NCBI GenBank assembly: GCA_026874595.1
Contig: CM049310.1
Coordinates: forward strand, 88,977,556 to 89,041,555
Source: Sipunculus nudus
Taxonomy: Eukaryota > Annelida > Sipuncula > Golfingiida > Sipunculidae
Length of the DNA stretch: 64,000 nucleotides
Direction: 5' to 3'
Made by a program: the position numbers and the translations under genes. Numbering within the stretch: the first letter of the stretch is position 1; the number at the start of each line of letters is the position of its first letter. A model generated the notes under the pieces. That model had not been told where the DNA came from. It made no database searches and worked only from the letters and a program-made list of their open reading frames with translations. Of the stretch, positions 35,071 through 47,430 are shown one piece after another.

Positions 35071-36279
35071 ACCAGAATGAGTTTAAGAGACTGTCAATGT
35101 GTCTGTTTTGTCTCTTGAAGCTGTAGTGTCCTCTCTGCCGAAGCGAAGTTGTAAAATAGAGCAGTTTTCTAGAAAAGCTCTGGATGAGGAGGCGGGGATG
35201 GGGTTGTTATCTTAATCTGCGGTGGAGACCATAAAAATATTAATCAAGGAGCACTTGTTCTTAGCTATACAATTTTGCGATACATTCCTTTACATGGACC
35301 GACTTTGGCGGTGGATAACCCACTGCACAGAGGGCTCAGTATGGGCCTCTTATGTATGCATAGACGCAATGGTATGTAATCCTATACTAAACTGTAACCG
35401 TAAAAGTAAGACTATAATCGCTGCTCCAGCTTGCTGACATCAGCTACCAGGATCGTAACTTGGATTACGCCAAGAGGAAAATTTCAGGACAGTATCACCA
35501 TGCGAGTCAAATTGATCGAATGACTAGGCCTCTTGTGAATTAGATGCCTAGATGACATTTTCTGAAGAAGATATTTTCCATTGTACATTATGCTTCAGAA
35601 TTGTAACTTAATACTTACACGCGTGAACATTTTGCAAGTTCCTTGCTCTACATGTGCACGATTTTAATTATTTTTTATATAAATACTTTTAAACGTTATA
35701 CTGATGTTTAGACTACATGTATTTCACTTAGAACTTTTAATTAATCACCTTAACAAAGCATTTAAGGAGGTACAACACCAAAAAGAGGTATTCTAATTTT
35801 CTTTCCAATTTTATCAGAAAGAGTCGGGGTGTACGCCTGTCACAACTGTATCCTTGGGTACACGGCTTAGTAATCATTTAAATTACACTTCCTCTAACTT
35901 CCTCACCAATAATTGAACTACGATAGCTGTTCATACTATTTCAGCAATACACAGCCATTAATCTAAATATTAAACCGGAGACTCCACCCATAAAACAAAA
36001 CATGATAAAATCAACGAACCACTATACCAATCACAACTCTATGGCGAGTTGACAGAAACATGCAGGAAATTTGCAGGGACATCTTTAATGTACGTGTCGT
36101 TAGAATCTAAGATGCCTGTTAATGGCGAATCGTTGTTCAAAATCGAGGAAAAGTTTTCGAATAAATTGAATCGACGGTCGTAGCTGTGACGGCTGTGTTC
36201 AGACATGTTGTCTTTAAAAAAAAAGCCACATTGAGGCCACGTTCATAACATTTATAACAAACGCAAAACACGCCCGCCG
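35071..36279. other. No gene seen
   Basis: AT-rich intergenic DNA; frames are short and unsupported. Confidence 0.4.
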
Positions 36280-36690
36280 TATGTCTTGTGACCTTTGACC
36301 TTATAATATATGCACAGAGTTTGCAGTCAATTGAACCCAGGGGAGTTATTTTTTTATTTTTTTTAACATTTATTATGAATAAAAGCGAAATCCGGGTCAT
36401 TACTACAAAACCACAAAGACGTCTGGTGACCTCAGACCTTATTAAAAATAGCATGGAATTTTTTCCGGGAACTGGACTTAGGCGAAAAGTTATATTTGTT
36501 AATATTTCTGTTGACTTTCATGAAAATTCATCATATTCTGGGACTGATTATATTGGATTCACTGTATTCACTGCGAAAACCTGTCCAAGCCCTGGTGAAT
36601 TTTCGCCACGACATTAAAAGTTTACGGACGGACGGTGCCCATACCATAATAGGCGACGTCAAAGACGGTAGTATAAAAACGGTAAAGTTT
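36280..36690. repeat. Interspersed repeat ending in 'gacggacggtg' (copy B)
   Basis: Diverged copy of 33681-34080: 'gtgacctttgacctta', 'cagtcaattgaacccagggg', 'catgaaaattcatcat' and 'gacggacggtgcccatacca'. The terminal palindrome is eroded here. Confidence 0.7.
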
Positions 36691-37074
36691 AGGTGTCATT
36701 TGAACATCTTAACAATAAATTCTGATGTCAAACTTCTTTTCCCTTACATGGACAATGAGACAAGGTCAAGAAAACTGCAGGTCGTATATGCCATTTTAAC
36801 ATAATTCTGGCCCGATTACAGTGAAGCCAAAAGAATTTTGACACCATGTCATTAAAAAAGAAGCATATTAATAACATAATTAACCATCATATTCAATTAA
36901 CCGGAGATTATGCTAAACATATATAAAATGAAACAAGTTAATGTACCTTCTGGCATATCGGCTAGCCAATCAGAGCTAACCAAACCATTCACTAATCCAC
37001 AGTTATCGTCACATAACTTTACAATTTGACATATTCTTGTTACTGATATTTAAACATATCCTATATATCGGGTG

Positions 37075-37875
37075 ATTCAGAAAAAAAGTCCCGAACTTTA
37101 GGGGTTAATAATTTATTAAATACTGCATATAAGTTGTTGATAGATGAAGTGTAGAAAGATGTACAATATTTTTAAAATGTCTGTAAAATTCCTTTGATTC
37201 AGGAGTTTAACTACCTGATTTATGACAAGAATAAATTTGCAAAGTGAAATTTGCTGTATCCAATGTTTGGTACTGCATGATGTACCCGGCGGTCGGTGTC
37301 TAGTGTCATCTTGGTACAGGACATTGGGTACAGGTGTGATGGCCTTTTGCTCCGGGGTGACCAGGTTCGTCCTTTTCGTGCCAAAAACAAAATAATTTTC
37401 TATTCAGTTGAGTTTGATACCTTGCTGTGTACAGAACTGAATAACATTGAACAAGAATTACAAGAGGAGAATCCGGGTACACCTGAGTCCCAGATGAAAA
37501 TTGTCAGTAATTTGGGATAAGTCAAACTTCAGTGCCCAAATCGACAAATCACTTAAAAATCTCTTTGTACTTGACAAACTGTTACTGGTAAACTTTTTGA
37601 CACACTGTTACCGAATAGGCCATCACACCTGTACCCAATGACCTGTACCCGGATATCACTTGACGCCGGCCGCCAAGTGCCACATTCAATACCCAGCACT
37701 AGATATACCAAATTTCACTTTGCAAATATATATTCGTTATAAATCAGGAAGTTGAACTATTTGACCAATGAAATTTCAGAAGTATACACATCCTTTTACA
37801 AACCAACTACCAACAAATTACATGCAGTATTTATAACATTATTAACCCCTAAAGTTTGGGACTTTTCTAAAACGA
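37075..37875. mobile_element. Foldback DNA element with about 260-bp inverted repeats
   Basis: Left arm 37080-37345 starts 'gtgattcagaaaaaaagtcc' and 'gaactttaggggttaata'. Right arm 37605-37870 is its diverged inverse, ending 'ttaacccctaaagtttggga' and 'cttttctaaaacg'. Both arms contain 'tgtacccaatg/cattgggtacaggtg' and 'ggccatcacacctg' in inverse order. The loop of about 260 bp has no recognisable protein. Probably a non-autonomous transposon. Confidence 0.8.
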
Positions 37876-37975
37876 TAAATATAATCAAATGTATGTAACT
37901 AAACTATATAAATATATATATATATAAAATATAAACAATATGTCAATCAAATAAAAGTCTAATTAACTATTAATA

Positions 37976-37977
37976 TA

Positions 37978-38036
<59 letters not shown>
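37976..38036. repeat. (TA)n microsatellite
   Basis: TA run with one 'catata' interruption near 37995. Confidence 0.95.
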
Positions 38037-38445
38037 CTACAGGAAAATATCGATATAAAACCTAGATATCGAAAATTACATTGATTTGCAACATGGTTTT
38101 AAATGAGAAAAAAAAAAAAAAATACAACATAAACATGGCTCTGGTGCCAGTCTTAGTGTAGGATAACCAGGTCGAGGTCGCCAGACGTTTGTCCACTCCT
38201 GGTATATTGTCCGTCTGTTATTTTTAGCTCAGCTGACTGAAAGTCATCTGAGCTTTAACGATCACTCTTTGTCAGTCGTCCGTCTCTGTCAATCGTAACC
38301 GCTGGCTGCGGCATAAATCGTAACCCTGAATCTCTTTGGAAACCTCGAATTAGGTGACTGTAATCTATATCTTCCGATCAATGGGGCTCACAAGTATCAT
38401 CAGAATAATTTAAACAATTGTTAACAAAGCTCTGATGTTATCTGA

Positions 38446-39115
38446 TGTTACGGGGTGACATAAAAGCGGACCGAACTGTCTTGCTAGTGAAGCTTGCTTT
38501 GCTAGCGAAGCGGTTGGTACGCTGGACTTGTGCGCCACAGTTATGGGTTCGAATCCCGGATCTGCACAGAATTTTCCCCTGAGCAATTTGTCTTCGTTAC
38601 CTAACGTGTGGGTAAACTTTGTGGCCCAGGGAATAAGCTCACCAAAGTGTGACTCCTGGGATAATTAGTCTTGTTCTGATAGCAGAACGCTCTTAAGAGG
38701 GGGTGTGTTACGGGGAGACATAAAAGCGGACCGAACTTTGCTAGCGAAACGGTTGTTACGCCGGACTTGTACGCCACCGACCTGGGTTCGACTCCGGGAT
38801 CGGCCCAGGGTTTTCCCCTCATTTATTTGTCTTCGTAACAAAATGGGGGCTCGTCTAACGTGACGGTTAACTTTGTGGCCCAGGGAATAAGCTCACCATA
38901 GTGTGACTCTTGGGATAATTAGTCTTGTTCTGATAGCAGAACGCTCTTAAGAAGGGGTGTGTTACGGGGTGACATAAAAGCGGACCGAACTGTTTCGCTA
39001 GTGAAGCTTGCTTTGCTGGCGAAGCGGTTGGTATGCCGGACTTGTGCGCCATCGACCTGGGTTCGACTCCCAGATCGGCCTAGGATTTTCCCCTCATTTA
39101 TTTGTCTTCGTAACA
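38446..39115 (+). repeat. Three tandem tRNA-derived SINE-like units (about 256 bp each)
   Basis: Units start with 'tgttacggggtgacataaaa' at 38446, 38706 and 38960 (the second has 'gagac'). Each contains a pol III box-A-like TAGCGAAGCGGTTGGTACG-type sequence (38503 in unit 1) and a box-B-like GGGTTCGAATCCC or GGGTTCGACTCCC (about 38545, 38784 and 39058). The rest of the unit carries 'gtggcccagggaataagctc' and 'agtcttgttctgatagcaga'. The third copy is cut short. tRNA-derived origin is inferred from the two promoter boxes and their spacing. Confidence 0.72.
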
Positions 39116-39289
39116 CTGAATACCTTATGCATTGATTGCCGTGATTATTTCCATACATATTGAGCATGGAGTGTTTCATAATTTCCTGAAGATTGGTCCT
39201 CCCCGTATCTTTTTCAAATTTTTAGCATTTTTGGCTATTTTTCAAACCTTTCAATGGAGCGGTCCGGACGATAACAGGGCACAAACCTT

Positions 39290-40780
39290 AACCGTTAGAC
39301 CTAGACACTTTAAATTGTACTGGGAGGTCTTAGGCAAATCTCCTCGGAAACCTAAAATTAGGTCATGGTGACCAATATTCTGCGAGCTACTGGCCGAAAC
39401 ATGATTTTGAGCACCCAAAGAGTCCGAGAGGGTACACATTTTATCTATTTGGCCTAGAACTTTCTAATGTGACATTCAGGGAGGTCCTGGAGAATGTCCA
39501 TGGAAACATGAAATTAGGACATAATGACCTATATTCTACGAGCTATAGGTAAATACATGATTTGAGCACCCTGAAGTCAGATGGGCTCAAATTGTATCAG
39601 TTAAGCCTAAATTCTTCTAACCCAACATCCGAGGATTTTCTCAGAAACCTTAAACTAGGTCATGATGACCTATATCTGCGATTAACTGGCCAAAACATGA
39701 CTTTGAACACCCTAACAGTTAGAAAGGGCACACCTTGTTTCTGTTGGACCTAGAAACATCACTGTACATCCTTGGAGGTCCTTAGAAAATCGCCTAAGAA
39801 ACCTGATATAAGGGCATGGTGACCTATATTCTGCAAGCTACTGGCCGAAAACATGATTTTGAGCATCCAGAGTGTCAGACGGGGCACAACTTGTATCCAT
39901 TTGGCCTTGAATCTTCTGATGTGAGATCTTTGGTAAATATCATTGGAAATATTAGGTCACTGTGGCCAATTTTCTGTGAGCTATGGGAAAAAAGTAACTT
40001 GAGCACCCTGGAAGTCAGATGTGCACACAGTGAATCCGTGAGTCCTAGAATCGTTTTATATAATATCCAGGAAAGCTTTGGGCAAATTTACTTGGATACC
40101 TGAAATTAGGTCATGATGACTTATATTCTACAAGAGACTGGCCAGAAACTTGTTTTTTAATAACCCCTGACAGTCAGACAGGACACAAATTGTAACTGTC
40201 AGGCCTAGAATCTTATAACACCACATCAAGGGAGGTTCAGGCCAAATCTCCTTTGAGTCCTGAAAGTAGGTCATCGTGACCTATTTTCTACAAGCAATTG
40301 GCCAAAAATATGCTTTTGGGTACCTAGACAGTCAAGCATGGCTTTAGTGTTGGACCTAGAACTTTCAAATATGATATCTAAGGAGGTCCTTGGCAAGTCT
40401 CCTTTGAATCCTGAAATAAGATCACTGGGACCTATATTCTCTAAGCTATGAACAGAAAACCTAATTTTGAGCACCCAGAAAGACAGGTCACAAATCTTAA
40501 AGGGAGGTCATCGTAATGTCTCCTTTGACATCCAAAATCAGGTCATTGTGACCTATATTCTGTGATCTGTGTGAAACAACATCATTTGAGTACCCTAAAG
40601 TCAGATGGACACAGTCATAGTAGTTTGACATAGAAACTTTTAACTTAACTTCTGGGGAGTTTCTATTAAAATCTTCTTGCTTTTATCTATTTTGTAAGGA
40701 CTTTAGGAAAAAACATGATTTTGAGCATTCTGGAAGTCATTCTATCCATTGTTAAATGTTCTCTAACAAATATTTTTTTA
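39290..40780. repeat. About 150-bp satellite, 9 diverged units, each with a GGTCA-N3-TGACC palindrome
   Basis: Repeated segments of roughly 120-160 bp share 'aggtcatggtgacctatatt', 'ctggccaaaacatgattttg', 'agcaccc', 'cagtcaga' and 'gggcacaa'. Palindrome sites: 39361, 39517, 39658, 39812, 39955, 40109, 40269, 40420 and 40541. Four keep GGTCA-N3-TGACC exactly (39361, 39658, 40269, 40541); the others have one or two changes. No coding frame survives. Confidence 0.88.
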
Positions 40781-40884
40781 CCAGATCATAAAATAATTAA
40801 TACATGCATCACCTGTATATATGTCAAATACAGCTGAGCGTCATGACCCATGGGTCACTTGTGTATGAACCAAATGACAGAACA

Positions 40885-42235
40885 TACATAAGATAAGATA
40901 AGATATAGTTTATTGCTGTATATATGTAATAAAATCATCACATACAATAGTATTTGGCTTGACTGGCTTGTTTAAACAAACACATTAAACAAGAAATATA
41001 TAAATAAAATTGTGTATAGAAAAAAAGACGTTTGACTAAGAATGTTTGACTAGATTATTTTGCTGCAAGTGATATATTTAATTCCCGAACGGCTGACGCG
41101 GAAGTGCTAGTTTGAGTTCTTTTGGAATTGCCTGATAGCGACCTATAGCGAACCCCCGATTTCATTTTTTAAACAAATAGTGTGCCGGATGACTATAGTC
41201 TTCTATAATGTCGTTTGCTTTCTTCAACAATCGTGTTTGAAATAAGGAGTCAACCGTGAGTAAAGAAACCCCAATGATCCTCTCAGCTGTTCTAACTACC
41301 CTCGAAAGAAGGTTCCTTTCCTCGACCGTGATACTGCCTCCCCATCCAGTGACTGACAACGTCAGGACTCCCTGAATTACCGCCCGATAAAACTATAATG
41401 AAATCGGTTGACTGAGCCCGAAATCTTTTAGGTTCCTCAGAAAGAATAAACGTTGTTGTGCCTTCTTTACGCAGTAATTAACATTTTCGGCCCACTTCAA
41501 ATCAGAAGAAATAAAAATTTAAAACAGTCAACGATTTCAACCTCGGAGCCTTCAATAACTAAGGGTAATATTTCAGTTTTCTTCCGTCTAAAATGAATTA
41601 TCATCTCCTTGGTTTTCTTTACATTAAACTCCATATTATTTTCAGAACACAACGAAGTAAAAGTTTTATATTTCATTGCGGTAAACACTTTCGTTATTTC
41701 CCCGGATGAGCCCAGAAACTGTTGTGTCATCTGCAAATTTTACAATGAGGCAATCATCAGAAGTAGAGACACAGTCATAGATGAATAGAGAGTACAATTT
41801 TGGTGAAAGCACACAACCTTGGGGTGCTCCAGTGTTTAAGACCAATTCTTCAGAAATAATGTTATCAATCTTAACCACTTGAGGCCGATTTGTTAAAAAT
41901 TCTAAGATCCAGTTACACATGTTAATATTACGACCCAGTTTTGATAGTTTTCCAATTAATTTATGGGGAAGGATAGTGTTAAAGGCTGAGCTGAAATCAA
42001 TGAATAAAACCCTTACATAGGTAGATTCTCGTAAGTCGAGGTGTTTTAAAATACGGTAAAGTGTGAATGATACAGCGTCATCTGTTGAGCGGTTACTACG
42101 ATAGGCGAACTGAAAAGGATCAAAAGTTTCTGAAATACAGCATTTGAGATAATTTAACACCAGTCGCTCAAAACTCTTGGCAATTCCAGAAGTTAATGCA
42201 ACAGGACGATATTACAGGCATTCTATCCTTAATAA
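40885..42235 (-). pseudogene. 5'-truncated non-LTR retrotransposon (CR1/Rex-like LINE)
   Basis: Reverse transcriptase palm motifs on the - strand: DPFQFAYRSNRSTDDAV, RVLFIDFSSAFNTI, NTGAPQGCVLSP and the catalytic VKFADDTTV box (42160-41666). After a frame change comes FNVKKTKEMIIHFRR (41736-41497), and after further breaks RVVRTAERIIGVSL and SHPAHYLF (41359-41162). The 3' end is a short tandem tail, (TCTTA)n on the - strand at about 40888-40903, as in the CR1/L2/Rex group. Endonuclease and the start of RT are missing. Would once have copied itself through RNA; now dead. The exact clade is not certain. Confidence 0.85.
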
Positions 42236-44001
42236 TACTAGATATTTCTCAAGTTCATCAGGATTGACAACATATTAGTAAACACACTTAAAAGAAATAA
42301 ATTGCAAGGTTATTTGATAACGTACCAATTAAAATTCTAATATCACAGAAAGTCACGCACTGTCATTTTATAATAATTTATTTTACATAGCTTCGAAGGG
42401 CTGTCGAATATAACCGACAAATCAGGGTTTTATAATCATGTATCAGTTTAAACAGATGATACCACTCTCAGTTAAATGACATTTAACTGACATTAAGACC
42501 GATTTTAAAAAAAACTTTTGTCTGCAAGCTGTTTGCATTGTTGTATAAAGGTCTTGAAGGTAGCTTTATTGATCAGTTTTTAGAGTATTGGTTTTAAGTT
42601 CCGCATATCTATTCAAGGGATGAAATGTATTTCAGAATTGGATCTAGGTGAGGGGTAAATAATGAAACCCGTATATCGTGTCGCATGCTGAATATGCCAT
42701 GAGAATATCGCAACCTGTCAAATATACTCACCTAACAGGCGGCAACGATGTTTAATGAGCTGAATCGAGTAGCCGCTGCGATAATTTATAAAAGAATAAT
42801 GAGCAACGGAGGTCCGATAGCAGATGCGTCAATATTGTGAATGCATTGAGTACAACAGGCTTGCAAAATTGTACAGTTGTATTCTGTTGCACATACCACC
42901 TGCCGTAGAGTTTAGAATGATACGCAGCAGCGCTTAACACAGGAAGCGATCGATGCTGCTACAAAAACCCAGCGGCACGAACCAGTGGGAGATTTCACCT
43001 GCACCAACGGTTGCCATGGGAAGCCAGCGATCATGAGAATGCGATTTTCTCGCGTCTGCACACCATCAATATATATATATATTACTATAACATTCAACTG
43101 GTGACAGGAACTTTAATTTGGTCTTGAAGGGTAAGTTACATTATTACCATTTTATGAAGTTTCAGTAACACAGCTGCGCTTGTTTTGTAAACTCGGAGCT
43201 GATAATAAGCAAATCAGGCCTGTAATCTGTAAGGTCTATACTGATATATGACGTCTGTTAGCTAAAGATTATCCCTTTAACCTGTCATTAAAATAGGCGG
43301 TAAAACACCGATACCACGGCACACAGGCTGTTGCTTTAGTTTATATTCACATGTTTATAACATGTGGGGTGCCGCCAAAATAATCAAAATACACTGAACA
43401 AGGACATCTGGCGGAAGTTAGACTAACTAGTGATCTTTCGGCTTACGGACAAATGCAACCAACCATGTTACATTACCTGTTTTTATTTGAATGTCAAACA
43501 TGGGCCCATGCACCGTGTTTACTACAGACTTGTAGATAAATAAGTTCAAACATCCGTCACAGAGGTGTCAAAAGAACCTTTCTTAACAGACATTACCTAA
43601 ACAGTTCTTTGATATGTATGCAGAGTAAGCCAGAAATCACATAAATGCTACAGATAACAAAGGTGAATTACTGGCTTTAAAGTTAGTTTAATTACAAATT
43701 CTGATTGCTATTCTGTTTTACTAAGGGTGTCACAGAATGTTTTATTTTATTTTGATAGACGGAACAATTAAGACCGGAATAAGTATACACAAACTTTAAT
43801 ACGATGTCGATACCTGCAGGCTGATGAAATATAGCAGCGGCATATAACACACGATTGTGAGATATTTAGGAAACATAAAGTGAAAAATATATATATTTAA
43901 CACTGCAGTGATTTAACAGCGACACGCTTATTGTGAAGGCGAATCGCTCTGTGAATACAACCATGCACGGTGCGGGCATGAAACCGTTTTGTACAGAATA
44001 T

Positions 44002-44005
<4 letters not shown>
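42236..44005. other. No gene seen
   Basis: Unassigned AT-rich sequence with a short (TA)n near 43068-43083. Short frames on the - strand at 42752-43097 match nothing known. Confidence 0.4.

Positions 44006-44065
<60 letters not shown>
44006..44065. repeat. (TA)n microsatellite
   Basis: About 30 TA units; neighbouring 'proteins' are Tyr-Ile translations of it. Confidence 0.95.
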
Positions 44066-44067
<2 letters not shown>

Positions 44068-44429
44068 TCATATTTAGGATCAAGCAATCGACCTGCACGT
44101 CGTTTCCATACACAAATTGATAAATGTGTTCACAGCTGTTTATTATTTAGTGACTTAAAACCCGCCTAAAATATAAGCATGACATAATTTAATGAAAGCG
44201 AAGTTTGGGGAAAATGTCAAATCCTCCAGAAATTTTTTAAATGAAAAAAACAAAACAGGTTTCAGGAATTTTAAGAAAAATGATAAACTAACGGTCGTTT
44301 TGCCTCTTTAACATATTAGATAAGAGGTAAGAGTGGTATAGCTTATTATATGAAAATAACACCGAAAATCTCGATGAGGAAAACTATCTACACCATTTTT
44401 CTACAGAGCCTGACTGCGTATAAATACAT

Positions 44430-44850
44430 TGTCACTTTAAAATAAACCAGACCAACCGTGAAATTTGATTTTGTACTTTCTAACAGCACGCTTTATGCAG
44501 AAGAAATTTGTTTATAACTCAGCATGTTTGTAAATGTCCCCGACTGTGTTATTTGAATTTCTGACAGTGTACAAAGCATGTTTCGCGAGGATCATATAAC
44601 TGGCAAGCAAGTCATACATAACTGGCAGTTACCATAGATTTCGGATTTATGCTCTTGTTGTTCCATTTCAATTAATCTTTTATATTTCTCCTCACTCCTA
44701 TCTTAAAGGTCAGCTTACAGGTTATACACTGCGATATCGTTGCAGTCGGCTGGATGGTCATTACATTGCGGTTTTCTGTATGACTGGTTTCATGATTCGA
44801 CGTAGGTCGACTTCAGCATAGAATTCCAACGTAGTCGTGTACTCGCAACT
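44430..44850. repeat. Interspersed repeat family 'ataaaccagac' (copy B)
   Basis: 'aataaaccagaccaaccgtg', 'tgtactttctaac', 'ttaccatagatttcgg', 'ttcatgattcgacgtaggtc' and 'acgtagtcgtgtactcgc' follow the order of 34640-35070. Confidence 0.6.
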
Positions 44851-45604
44851 GATGATAAACATGACTCCATTTATGTATTCCCTATGATTCCAGTTTTTTC
44901 ATCACAAAGTGTATACACTTCATTGCAGCCTTTTTGTCTCTGAATACAAACAAAGCACGTGCTCCATATAAATGAAGACTGTTTTTCCTTACAACTGATT
45001 GATTTTCAATTATGGTAATTTGTTTTCTATTACAAAAAAAGGAATTTTAATAATTAACTGTAGCCGTAGTACATATTGCTGAATTGTATAATTTTGTGAA
45101 ATCTTTTAGGGAAATATTACGCGTTTATATTTATAAAACTTATATATGAATTAAATAATATTATAGGTTATTGATGTCAAGGTAAGGTACTTGCTTAAGG
45201 TACTTTAATATTTAAATTGGAACCGAAACGGATATAAAACTGGGTGAATTAGCGCGGAAATTTGCGGGTTGTCCGAGTAGCGTTTGGTTGGTTGATGTGA
45301 ACAGTATCTTGTTGGGCCGGTGGGACCCATGCTATTAGCTCACTAGACTATATTTGAACATTACGGCACGCATGTTTACCCAAAGGCATTTAGTAGGATC
45401 ATAGGTTTCGTTAAATAACTGCCTGTCACTTTCAGTAATTGGATTTCCGCGACAATTTCTCCACGAACAAATAACGTGGAGCCACTTTCATTTGTGCCTC
45501 TGACATTCGCCAGTCCAAGACCAGCGTCAAAGTGCCATTATCGGGGACAGAACTGTATCGCTCGCTCGATGGGGGTGCAACTATAGCCCCAGGGCTACCA
45601 GTAC

Positions 45605-45850
45605 GCTGTCACTTGGCATAAACCAGACCAATCGTTAGCTTGTTTCTTATACTTTTTTCACAACTCCTAATATGCACGTGAAAACTTCCATTGTAACTCG
45701 TCATATTGGTAGATACCACTGCATGTTTGTTAAATTTCTGAAATTAATACAAGCCGGAGCAGAACGGGTTAATGGATGATAGCCAAATATTACGTGACAC
45801 AGAAAATGGCTCGATACCAAATAGTCACTTTTGTTTGTGAGTTCTAATGT
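45605..45850. repeat. Interspersed repeat family 'ataaaccagac' (copy C)
   Basis: 'cataaaccagaccaatcgtt', 'gtaactcgtcatattggtag', 'cgggttaatggatgatagcc' match the family; its 3' half is missing. Confidence 0.6.
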
Positions 45851-45874
45851 ATTTTGGTTAAACGTCCCTGTAGG

Positions 45875-46115
45875 ACGACCTTCTTAGGTCCACCTGATTG
45901 GCATGTGATTGCAAAACGATCGAATTCAATTTTCTTTTTTTTTTTGGTCCATTTTCTGTTTGCGCTAGGTCTCGAATATTTTTAAAAGACAACATTTGGG
46001 CACCATTTTAGTTTGAGCTCACAGACTTGGACCTGATATTTTTTTCTTGACTTATTCCCAAGGTCACTCCATAACTTATCCCCCATTATTGCTCAGGTAA
46101 GGGTCTCGAGAGGGG
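45875..46115. repeat. Interspersed repeat (copy B), T-rich
   Basis: Same block order as 31005-31275, followed by a G run at 46111-46122. Confidence 0.45.
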
Positions 46116-46494
46116 GGGGGGGGAGGCTGGAGTGCTTCCAGTGATCGCTTGGTGATTGCATACATGTAGTGGAAATTTTTGTGTATCGTTCAGTTTTCCC
46201 AATTGTGTCCATTCTTTGAAGCGCAATCACTGGACTACACTCTCAGCATCTGCACTTCTATGGTATCTTTTGCATGTTAACGCACGGCTAAATAATATAT
46301 ATATAGGGGGCAGTTATCTTCTCATAATATGTCGATTTTTCTGCGATTTTGTCGCACGATATTCCGTAATTGGTTGATATGACAAAGAACTATCTAACGC
46401 CGGTTTTTTAAAGCCGAAATTGTGTCGGAATCCAAACGGGATTTTTCTCTCCCGTAAAAAAAATTAGGTTATTTTTTGTCAACAGGTTATGAAC

Positions 46495-46850
46495 AGGTTA
46501 AAGTGATTCTGAAAACTGTATCGGCCACCACATTTTATGGTCATTATATTATGTGTGAAATAATTATTGACAAACATCATATGACTTGGGCGAGCATTGA
46601 ATATCGTGTCGTTTCAGGACATGGTATCCTGCGGGCAAAGCGTCTACACAAGCGTGGTCAGTTGCTTCAATCGATCTGCATTATACAACAACCGCTATAT
46701 AAGTCAAATTGTGTTCTGAATTGGCACAATGATCACACAGCTGTTATGAGGCCCTGACCAAACGATACCACAATGCAACTGGAAATGAAATCATTTGTTT
46801 ATCAGTTAGGACACACCTAAAATCTAATTGTTCTACGAACATGTGCGCCT
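46495..46850. repeat. Local duplication, copy 1 of about 350 bp
   Basis: Matches 48340-48690 with most bases shared: 'ctgcgggcaaagcgtctac', 'caagcgtggtcag', 'atacaacaaccgctatata', 'gatcacacagct' and 'gcaactggaaatga'. A 93-codon frame in this copy is not kept in the other. Confidence 0.85.
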
Positions 46851-47109
46851 ATTATGCACGGCATAAACTTAACACTCCCCAAAGGGAATGTATCTCATGA
46901 TCCTGGTCTTACTAACCTTATTCCTTTCAAAGTTATCAATAAACTACAATACTTATCCTATCCATTAACTATTATACTATATTATAAACACTCTCTGTTC
47001 ACTACGTTCGTGCTCATTACTGACAAAATACCGGTACTGCGGTGTTCGCTAAAAAGTCACAATTCAAAATGTTCGAAACTTCATCGCAAACGTAACTTGA
47101 AATCTGCAT

Positions 47110-47430
47110 CCTTAGGAATGCAAGACTTCGACATTTTGGGATCCCTATTATGTGACACTCCCAAGAGTGTTTGCATTCACTTATTCGGCCTATTTCCCAG
47201 AGTCTTCCGTGCATAAGTCACTATACGTTTGTGAATATTCCTTGATGGCGATCCTGAATCCGGATAATGTGCCGCATCCACACCAAAATCTTATCGATTC
47301 AATATTACCCATTATAATGCCCTGAACATTTTGTGAGATTCCGTTCATGATTGTTTGAATTATGTCGTGAACACACACGCACGAACACACAAACAAGCAT
47401 GAACCCATACCTTCGAGGCGGAGGAACTAA
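47110..47430. repeat. Interspersed repeat (copy B), 'gaggcggagg' end
   Basis: Second copy of the 29730-30065 element; ends with an (AC)-rich tract, 'gcatgaacccataccttcg' and 'aggcggagga'. Confidence 0.75.

Noticed and set aside
37296-37520. 74-codon frame inside the foldback element
   Set aside because: Begins inside the left arm and ends in the loop; no similarity to a transposase is seen.
38601-39179. Frames with FCYQNKTNYP-type peptides in several places
   Set aside because: They repeat because the SINE-like unit is tandemly repeated.
46476-46757. 93-codon frame in the duplicated block
   Set aside because: The partner copy at 48340-48690 does not keep the frame, so there is no sign of coding constraint.
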